NCBI GenBank assembly: GCA_903875045.1
Contig: CAIQUS010000049.1
Span: forward strand, 1 to 37,116
Reading direction: 5' to 3'
Length of the DNA stretch: 37,116 bases
Source of the DNA: an uncultured Bacteroidales bacterium
GTDB taxonomy: Bacteria; Bacteroidota; Bacteroidia; Bacteroidales; FEN-979
The position numbers and the translations under genes are program-made. This document shows, piece after piece, positions 25,101 to 31,406 of this stretch (its first letter is position 1; the number at the start of each line of letters is the position of its first letter). Below the pieces are notes generated by a model. That model worked only from the letters and a program-made list of their open reading frames with translations. It made no database searches and was not told the DNA's origin.

Positions 25101-26040
25101 ACTTACCTTTACCCCCGGTCCCTATGCCGGCTATATTACCCCCGGCTGGAACCTGCTGGGCAATCCCTACTCCAGCGCCATTACCTGGAATACGGCAGGA
25201 TGGTCGCTGTCGAACATTGCAGCCATGGCCAAAATCTGGGTGGAAGCCAACGCCGCTTATACCGATGTTGCCGCTGGTGAGATCATTCCCGCCACCCAGG
25301 GATTCATGGTCAATGTAACAGCCGGCACCGGGTCGCTCATCATTCCCGCCGCTGCCCGTACCCACAGTCCGCAGAACTGGTATAAAACTGGTGAAAAATC
25401 CTGTATCAAACTGGTGGTCCGTAACCCCGGTGCACAAACTGCCCAGGAAAGCACGGTTGTGTTTGACAGTGAAGCCGCAACCGGGTTTGATCCCGCCTTC
25501 GATTGCCGCTTCCTGCCCGGCTATGCACCGTACTTCTACACTACGGAGGGAACTGAAAAACTATCGACCAACGTGTTGCCCTCACTCAATGGCCAGACCA
25601 CCGTTCCTTTCAGCTTCATTAAAGCTGAAGAAACCGATTATTGCATTGAAGCCGTGAAAATTGACCACATCCCCGGGCAGGTTTACCTGACTGACCTGAA
25701 ACTCAACGTCACCCAAAACCTGGGTGAAAACCCTGTATATCCCTTCACCGCCGACCCGGGCGACGATCCCACCCGCTTCCTCCTTTCGTTCAGCCATGCC
25801 GGTATTGGCGGGATCACGGGAAGCAACCAGGAAATATACACCTGGCAAAACAACCTTTGCATTGTCAACCCCGGCAGGGCACGGCTGGAAGTATTCAGCC
25901 TTTCGGGCCGGAAGCTTTTCGCCGAAGATATCGACAACCCCGGGTTATACAAAACCACGCTTCATGTTCCCTGCGCGTACTACATGGTGCGGCTGACCAC
26001 CTCGACTAAAGTCATGGTGAGGAAGGTGTTGATCAGGTGA
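22162..26040 (+). CDS. Giant T9SS-exported beta-helix surface protein
   Basis: The 1292-residue protein has a signal peptide (1-20, ending TTSIAQ). Residues about 85-760 contain many short repeats of the right-handed parallel beta-helix type, with recurring patterns such as ITNCSV, ISYCNI, ITNNKIF, ISNNIV, YGI and IYNNF. Around 770-860 is a module starting VWTGSISTDWATPGNW that is common in large surface proteins of Bacteroidota, followed by a further sandwich region (about 880-1060). The end (about 1230-1292, CIVNPGRARLEVFSL to VRKVLIR) is a T9SS sorting domain. Parallel beta-helices are typical of polysaccharide lyases or adhesins, but I see no lyase active-site signature, so adhesion or carbohydrate binding is equally possible. 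The gene overlaps the 968-residue protein gene by 4 bp (ATGA). Confidence 0.82.
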   Translation: MKKVSLVVGLIFLIATTSIAQVTVSGAIAGNGTYPSLTNAGGAFLAINGPAQTGAAILITITADVTTETGLYGLNEGAWSSVVILPSGARTLSGTVAGKALLTLNGADHVTINGLNDGANSLTISNISTAATAGTSTIKFIGDASQNTITNCSVLGSATVPVATDGGNIFFSTGTITGNDNNTISYCNIGPAGSNCPSTGVFSSGSTSGETIANSNITVSDCSIYDFFLAGGCAGVYAITGNTEWSITNNKIFQTAPRSMTEYMFGIFFENSVDGNNIQITANRIGFSGTEATGTLILNGTTPGFQGICLKASQNAANACNISSNIVANISLTSTARSFYGIYNATSAGANTISINNNIVSNIDVFTTTATIAGIYAGEAHILNCNFNSIQGIARNTAGIFYGIQYNSPNSVTIHGDTIRNLSSTSTASTSAFYGIFSSGIAASETLTGNLIYNFTSASTGSQPVIGWYNNTNSGTKLIQNNKIHHFTAGGGAIMHGIRLASGTSCEISENEVYTFNGALKVYGIDIAAGSANQVFRNRIYDLSSAKADPLVYGISVEGGSTNNIYNNFISDLRTPIANADLPVAGIYLKGGTINNVFYNTIYLDAASTGLHFGSAALYADDTPTLDMRDNVLVNVSTPGGTGVTAAYRRESAILTTYSVNSNANAFYAGATEDATHAVFFNGTTAYNMAGFKTLVGPSRDAVSFRELPPFFNTAIRPYDLHMQPTTPTNCLGGGLTITSPIVITTDIEGDTRATPPCVGADEFVTVAATVWTGSISTDWATPGNWSPNQVPGASTYVVIPAASIVNFPMVNESPATHAACNNLMISAGASVAVNAGKALSVNGTLTNNSGTAGIVLLSDVPGNSAGSLIFNTTGVQGSVQRYISAWGDFSHGWHFLSSPVASQPIQPGFVPDPPGSAQDFYAWDEVNGWWFNSKDPGLGWVPEFDASFIPGKGYLVAYGSNGTKTFSGVMNVANVYRPGLTFTPGPYAGYITPGWNLLGNPYSSAITWNTAGWSLSNIAAMAKIWVEANAAYTDVAAGEIIPATQGFMVNVTAGTGSLIIPAAARTHSPQNWYKTGEKSCIKLVVRNPGAQTAQESTVVFDSEAATGFDPAFDCRFLPGYAPYFYTTEGTEKLSTNVLPSLNGQTTVPFSFIKAEETDYCIEAVKIDHIPGQVYLTDLKLNVTQNLGENPVYPFTADPGDDPTRFLLSFSHAGIGGITGSNQEIYTWQNNLCIVNPGRARLEVFSLSGRKLFAEDIDNPGLYKTTLHVPCAYYMVRLTTSTKVMVRKVLIR

Positions 26041-26081
26041 AAATGCAATAAATCTTCAGAAAGGAAAGTCACCCATACGAG

Positions 26082-26113
26082 TTGCCTTTCAATACTATTT
26101 TTTAATATCTTTG
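26082..26113 (+). promoter_or_regulatory. Bacteroidota promoter of susC-like gene
   Basis: TTG (26082-26084) and TATCTTTG (26106-26113) are separated by 21 bp, matching the Bacteroidota primary promoter layout. The leader to the ATG at 26153 is about 33-39 nt. This separates the susCD unit from the T9SS operon upstream. Confidence 0.65.
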
Positions 26114-26152
26114 ACACAGATGAATTCAGGTTGATCAAATTCAAAACGCACC

Positions 26153-29100
26153 ATGCGGGCCAAAGCTCTTATCTTATTTATTTTTACTGTTATTAACCAC
26201 CTGGTTTTCTCTCAAACGGCTACCATTACTGGGAAAGTAACATCCGAAGAAGACCAAAAAGGAATACCTGGTGTGACGGTGGTGATCAAGGGAACCGTGA
26301 AAGGCATCACCACGGATTTGGACGGCAATTACTCCCTGTCAGGCGTAAATCCGTCTGATACCCTGAGATTTAGTTTCATAGGTTTCGAAACGCGTGACAT
26401 CGCGGTTGGGAAGCAGTTAAAAATCGATGTCCTTCTTTTTGTTGACACAAGGGATCTCGAGGAGTTTGTGGTCACCGCCTTCGGGGTAAAACGACAGCTG
26501 CGTGAAATCGGATATTCCACCCAGCATATCGATGCAGAAGTTGTCGTCAGGTCAAACACACCGAACATTCTCAATGGCATGATTGGCCGTGCGGCAGGGG
26601 TCCAGGTTTCACAGGGCGATGGTCTGGAGGGTAGTTCCACCCGTATCGTGATCAGAGGCAACAACACCTTCAGCGGGAAAAACCAGCCCTTGATTGTCGT
26701 CGATAATGTTCCATTGGAAAACATTCCCGGGCAGGAGAATGTTGGCCGTGGAATTGACTGGGGAAATCCCATCTCGGATATTAATTCGCTCGACATCGAA
26801 ACCTATGATGTGCTGAAAGGGGGTGCCGCATCCGCTCAATATGGTTCAAGAGGCGCCAATGGTGTCATCCTGATCACCACCAAGCGAGGAAAAAAACAGG
26901 AAGGGCTGGGCGTTTCCTACAGTTACAGTTATAAATGGACACATCCATACAGGTTCCGGGAGATGCAGAATACTTATGGCGCCGGAGGCCCGGTCTCTTT
27001 CACCCCCCCTGCATTCCCGATGAGTGGCGACACGATGATGTTGTACCCTGTTTACGGTACCGATAACCTGATCATCAATCAGCAGGGCGAAACACGATCA
27101 ACCACCGAGGAGTTTGGTTATTATGGATCAGCGGTTTCATGGGGACCGAAGATGGAAGGCCAGATGATCAAATGGTGGGACGGCAAAATGCGGCCCTATA
27201 CGCCTCAGCCCGACAATTATCAATCGGCATTTCAGGATGGCTCCACCCAAACCCATAACATTTCAGCTTCCGGGGGTAATGACAAGGGAAACCTTCGTAT
27301 CTCCATTACCCGGCAGGATAATAAAGCCATCATCAGCAACAGTTCTTTTAACCGGACTACCATCAATCTGGGAGCAGGGTTAAAAATATCATCGAAAATT
27401 CTGGCCGATCTTACCCTTTCTTACATCAATTTCAACCGGCTGAACAGTCCCATGCTGGGCGAATCGGAGGAATCGTTCAGCAAAGGGTTCCTCTATTCCT
27501 GGCCAAGAAGCTATAAAGGGATCGACAAGGAAAACTATGCAAACCCCGACGGATCACAGAATCCCCAGGAAGGTTATCCGTTCCTTTATATCAAGCCTAC
27601 GCTTTGGTGGGACTATTATAACAACAATACGACCCTGAAACGGGATAAGTATTTCGGTGCGCTGACACTGACATGGGAGATCACCCCATGGCTTAATCTG
27701 ACCGGCCGGGCAGGCCGGGATTTCAACCTCGACCAATATACCACCAAAAACAAACCAACCGATGTACTGGGGTTAAAAAACGGATATTATGCGAACAGCC
27801 TGAACCGGACCTATTCTGATATTTTTGACGGGTTACTTACTGCGAACAAGGAGGGATTTCTTCATCAAAAACTTGATGTAAAATTCACCCTGGGGGCAAG
27901 CCGCTGGGACTACTATTTATATGAGATCAGGGGACACTCCGGAACCTGGTATTTTCCAAACCGTTACACCTTTGATAATTTCACTTCGCCAACCTATATT
28001 ACCAATGCGCAGGGCGAAGTAATCGTCAGCAATCCCGGAGATCCTCCCGGAAGCATGAGACCCGGAGAATCTATCATGCGCGAAAGGACCAATTCTGTAT
28101 TCTCTTTCCTGAACCTGGCCTGGGATAATTACCTGTTCCTGGAATTAACCGGAAGAAATGACTGGTCATCCACATTGCCCGCTGAAAGCAACTCCTATTT
28201 TTATCCGGCTGTTTCTGTAAGTTTTATTGCCACCGAGGCATTTAAAATCCAGAAGACGATCAACTGGCTTAACTTCGTGAAAATAAGAGGCGGATTTTCG
28301 AATTCCGCAACCGATACAGATCCGTATATGCTGGAATTTAATTATAATTCCGGCGTTTTCGGGGGGGCACAAACGGCCTCATTCCCTGGGATCATTCCAC
28401 CCTACCGGCTGATGCCGCAACGGGTGAACACCTGGGAGGTTGGTGTGAACCTCGGCTTCTTCGATAGCCGCATCGACTTTGACCTCACCTATTACAATAA
28501 ACACTGTTACTCTCAGATTTTAACCAATCTGCCTGTTCCCGTCAGCTCTGGGGCTTCTGGCATAACAATCAATGAAGGTATTCTCACCAATTCCGGAATT
28601 GAGATCATCATAAATACAATTCCGGTACAGACAAGGGATTTCATAATTAAGTCCGGTATCAACTTTTCACGGAATAAAAATGTTGTGAAAAGCCTTGGTA
28701 ATTATGCCGATATCTATCCGCTAGCCGATATATGGGGATTGAACGGCCCCGCCATGGCACTGAGGGTGGGCGATGAATACGGAACGATTTATGGCTACGA
28801 TTATGTTTATAATTCAGATGGCAAGCGTATCGTGAACGATGAAGGCACCAAATACCTGATTACCGACACACGTGTTCCGATCGGCAATGCTTCACCTGAT
28901 TTTATCGCCGGCTGGCAAACGGAGTTCATCTATAAAGGGTTCAGGCTGGCAGCGCTGATTGATACCAAATGGGGCGGCGATATTTATTGCGGTTCTTATG
29001 TGATCTCGCTGCAAACCGGACAAAGTCCCGAAACCCTGCTGGAACGGGAAGGTGGCGGGTTGCCCTACACCGACCCTGCCGGAAAAACATCGAACATCGG

Positions 29101-29473
29101 CATCATCCTCGACGGAGTACATGCCGATGGAACCCCGAATGACAAAGTGGTGCACTATTATTATAAATATCTGCCCAATGCCGGAGGATGGGGCAAATTG
29201 CTTTCCACCCCCGGAATCCTGGAAAATTCATGGGTGAAGATGCGGGAAATATCCCTGTCATATACCTTTCAGAACCGGTTTATCGACAAATTGAAGATAT
29301 TTAAGAACCTCACGGTTTCGGTAGTTGGCAGGGATCTTTTTTACATATACTCATCACTGCCCGACCATATAAACCCTGAAGGCATCATGGGTTCCGGGAA
29401 TGCCCAGGGATTTGAATGGGCATCCATGCCGGGAACGATGTCGCTGACTTTTGGTATTGCGGCAGCATTTTAA
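26153..29473 (+). CDS. SusC/RagA-family TonB-dependent outer-membrane transporter
   Basis: SusC-like proteins import oligosaccharides or peptides across the outer membrane together with a SusD lipoprotein lid, driven by TonB. The 1106-residue protein has a signal peptide (about 1-20), a carboxypeptidase-regulatory-like domain (about 22-105, TITGKVTSEEDQKGIPGVTV), a plug domain (about 118-235, with VVDNVPLENIPG and GSRGANGVILITTKRG) and a 22-strand-type barrel ending in Phe (SLTFGIAAAF). No N-terminal STN domain is visible, so it is probably not wired to an anti-sigma factor. It is followed by the susD gene 37 bp downstream and has its own promoter. The ligand is unknown. Confidence 0.96.
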   Translation: MRAKALILFIFTVINHLVFSQTATITGKVTSEEDQKGIPGVTVVIKGTVKGITTDLDGNYSLSGVNPSDTLRFSFIGFETRDIAVGKQLKIDVLLFVDTRDLEEFVVTAFGVKRQLREIGYSTQHIDAEVVVRSNTPNILNGMIGRAAGVQVSQGDGLEGSSTRIVIRGNNTFSGKNQPLIVVDNVPLENIPGQENVGRGIDWGNPISDINSLDIETYDVLKGGAASAQYGSRGANGVILITTKRGKKQEGLGVSYSYSYKWTHPYRFREMQNTYGAGGPVSFTPPAFPMSGDTMMLYPVYGTDNLIINQQGETRSTTEEFGYYGSAVSWGPKMEGQMIKWWDGKMRPYTPQPDNYQSAFQDGSTQTHNISASGGNDKGNLRISITRQDNKAIISNSSFNRTTINLGAGLKISSKILADLTLSYINFNRLNSPMLGESEESFSKGFLYSWPRSYKGIDKENYANPDGSQNPQEGYPFLYIKPTLWWDYYNNNTTLKRDKYFGALTLTWEITPWLNLTGRAGRDFNLDQYTTKNKPTDVLGLKNGYYANSLNRTYSDIFDGLLTANKEGFLHQKLDVKFTLGASRWDYYLYEIRGHSGTWYFPNRYTFDNFTSPTYITNAQGEVIVSNPGDPPGSMRPGESIMRERTNSVFSFLNLAWDNYLFLELTGRNDWSSTLPAESNSYFYPAVSVSFIATEAFKIQKTINWLNFVKIRGGFSNSATDTDPYMLEFNYNSGVFGGAQTASFPGIIPPYRLMPQRVNTWEVGVNLGFFDSRIDFDLTYYNKHCYSQILTNLPVPVSSGASGITINEGILTNSGIEIIINTIPVQTRDFIIKSGINFSRNKNVVKSLGNYADIYPLADIWGLNGPAMALRVGDEYGTIYGYDYVYNSDGKRIVNDEGTKYLITDTRVPIGNASPDFIAGWQTEFIYKGFRLAALIDTKWGGDIYCGSYVISLQTGQSPETLLEREGGGLPYTDPAGKTSNIGIILDGVHADGTPNDKVVHYYYKYLPNAGGWGKLLSTPGILENSWVKMREISLSYTFQNRFIDKLKIFKNLTVSVVGRDLFYIYSSLPDHINPEGIMGSGNAQGFEWASMPGTMSLTFGIAAAF

Positions 29474-29496
29474 TGATTTACGATTGACGATTTAAA
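29474..29496. repeat. AAATCGT-family repeat at the susC 3' end
   Basis: GATTTACGATTGACGATTT begins right after the susC stop codon. In reverse complement it matches the CGTCAATCGTAAATC units of the repeat at 9031-9080. It sits between susC and susD. Confidence 0.65.
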
Positions 29497-29510
29497 ATAA
29501 CCATTTGATT

Positions 29511-31142
29511 ATGAAATGGAACCATAGGTTAACAACATTAATATTGTTTGTGTTAATAATATCCCTGGCAGGATGCCGGAAGGATTTTACGGAGATCAAC
29601 ACCAACCCGAACTCCTTTTCAACGGCAAGCGACGGCTCATTGTTCAATGAGGTGGTCTCAACCTTGACATTGGGAGGGAATGAACAATTCTACATAAACA
29701 ATGAGATCCTCTATAAACAAACCCAGCAGGCTGCCTTGACCAGAGAAGGCTGGGGAAATTTCACTTTGGGTACCGAGGAGATCTGGAGCAACTATTACGG
29801 GGCACTTCCCGAGATAAGGGAACTTGAAAAACGGTTCAGCAAATATGACAATTCGCCAGGGGTGACAAATATGAGAGCCATGCTGAAAATTATCATGGCG
29901 ATGAAAACCTTTAAAGTGACAGATATATTCGGGGATATTCCTTTCAGCCAGGCAGGTTACGCGTTTCAAAACCTTGATTTCCTGCGGCCCAGGTTTGACA
30001 AGCAAAGAGATATCTACCTGGCGCTCCTGAATGATCTGAAATGGGCTGATGAAAATATCAATGAGACTGCCCCACGCGTTGAACCTTTTACTTCGTTCAG
30101 TGGATTTGACAAACTTTTCAAGGGTGATATGAAGTTTTGGCGAAAAATGGCCAATTCCCTCCGTCTGAGGCATGCCATGCGCATGGCGGAAAAAGAGCCG
30201 GCACTGGCCGGAGAAATTATCAGGGATATCATTGAAAACAACAGACCAGTTTTCGTTGGTTATACGATGACCGCTCCGGTCCTTGAAAGTGCCTGTTTAT
30301 GGCCCGCCGCCGTTGGCTTTAAAAATGAGAGTCTCAGCTGGTCATTCCGGGAGCATAAGAACCTTCGGATGGGATCCAACATCTGGCATCTTCTTTCTGA
30401 CAACGACAGCATCAGCGGAAGCGGCATCTTCGATCCGCGTGCCTATATTTTTTTCGAAACAAACAACTTAAACCAATGGGTGCCCTATCCCCAGATTCCT
30501 GATGCCACCACTCCTTCCGAAGGAGGAATCCCATACGACAGTCACAGAGATCAGACAGGGGCCTTCGGTATTAAAGGGGAAACATGTCGCTATTCTCCAT
30601 TTAACTATTTCATTATCTATGATATTAACTATATGCCTGTTATCCTTTTTACCGGGGCTGAAATTCATTTTCTCAAGGCAGAAGCCTTGTTCAGGGGAAT
30701 CGGTGTTGCAGTGAACAAGGATATGGCCGATAATGAATATATGAATGGAGTTAATGCATCAGTGGCATGGTGGCTGAACGTTTCAAAAAATTCCAAACTT
30801 CCCTTATCGGGCATGACCTTTCCGGAAATGATCCCCATTCCCGAAAATCTGAACGCTACCTCTGTGCTGATGCGCTATGGAAGCTGGAATGCTGCTACGG
30901 AAGAGGAAAAGCTGGAATTCATCTATACCCAGTGGTTGCTGGATGCTTTCCGTCAGCCCTGGGAAATTTATGCGCTTGTCCGCAGAACCGGTAAAACTCC
31001 GCACGAAGGAACGCCTGCCAACCATTTCCGGCTGCCCTACCCGCCATCAGAGGTGGAATACAACCCGGCCAATTGTGCAACCGCCATTTCACTGCAGGGG
31101 GGCGATAAACCGGATAATAAAATCTGGTGGATACCGAATTAG
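29511..31142 (+). CDS. SusD/RagB-family outer-membrane lipoprotein (SusD-like_2 type)
   Basis: SusD-like lipoproteins cap the SusC barrel on the cell surface and bind the nutrient. The 543-residue protein has a lipoprotein signal peptide with lipobox LAGC (Cys22). The N-terminal stretch RKDFTEINTNPNSFSTAS and the following helical TPR-like region (MRAMLKIIMAMKTFKVTDIFGDIPFSQAG, shown here only as a locator) fit the SusD-like_2 group. The C-terminal part contains FIYTQWLLDAFRQPWEIYA and KIWWIPN, also usual for that group. I chose ATG 29511, since the TTG six bases earlier only adds two residues. It pairs with the SusC gene immediately upstream. Confidence 0.95.
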   Translation: MKWNHRLTTLILFVLIISLAGCRKDFTEINTNPNSFSTASDGSLFNEVVSTLTLGGNEQFYINNEILYKQTQQAALTREGWGNFTLGTEEIWSNYYGALPEIRELEKRFSKYDNSPGVTNMRAMLKIIMAMKTFKVTDIFGDIPFSQAGYAFQNLDFLRPRFDKQRDIYLALLNDLKWADENINETAPRVEPFTSFSGFDKLFKGDMKFWRKMANSLRLRHAMRMAEKEPALAGEIIRDIIENNRPVFVGYTMTAPVLESACLWPAAVGFKNESLSWSFREHKNLRMGSNIWHLLSDNDSISGSGIFDPRAYIFFETNNLNQWVPYPQIPDATTPSEGGIPYDSHRDQTGAFGIKGETCRYSPFNYFIIYDINYMPVILFTGAEIHFLKAEALFRGIGVAVNKDMADNEYMNGVNASVAWWLNVSKNSKLPLSGMTFPEMIPIPENLNATSVLMRYGSWNAATEEEKLEFIYTQWLLDAFRQPWEIYALVRRTGKTPHEGTPANHFRLPYPPSEVEYNPANCATAISLQGGDKPDNKIWWIPN

Positions 31143-31146
31143 TCAA

Positions 31147-31172
31147 ATTGAAAATTGAAAATTGAGAATTCA
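31147..31172. repeat. AAATTGA simple repeat at the susD 3' end
   Basis: The unit AAATTGAA/AAATTGAG occurs about three times, starting 2-5 bp after the susD stop codon. It resembles the GGAAATTGAAAA units in the rplY leader. Confidence 0.6.
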
Positions 31173-31233
31173 GAAAAGACAATCCGGTTGTGCCATTGGT
31201 TTACAAGGAATTAAAAGATTGGTTAACAATCTT

Positions 31234-31328
31234 TAGCTTTGCGGTTCTCTGCGTAATAACTCACCGGTTCTCTGCGGTTAACTTTTTTTACCGCGGAGTT
31301 ACGCAAAGAAATCGCAAAGAGCCACAGA
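31234..31328. repeat. Interspersed CTTTGCGG/CTCTGCGG hairpin repeat, copy 2
   Basis: Units TTTGCGGTTCTCTGCG and CCGGTTCTCTGCGG are mirrored after a T-run by CCGCGGAGTTACGCAAAG and CGCAAAGAGCCACAGAG, giving an imperfect inverted repeat related to the one at 1-104. The first unit begins with TAGCTTTG (31234-31241), a match to the -7 promoter consensus. It lies between susD and the PNGase F-like gene and could act as a terminator, processing site or promoter. Confidence 0.7.
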
Positions 31329-31406
31329 GTAGCTAAATAATAATTACACAAGCGGATAGTCATAAAAATTAAAAAACAAAACAGGTCAAACAAAAAACAA
31401 ATCCCG

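Noticed and set aside
26059-26100. Possible terminator hairpin GAAAGG...CCTTTC before susC
   Set aside because: Only a 6-bp stem with a loop of about 20 nt, overlapping the susC -33 element; too weak to call.
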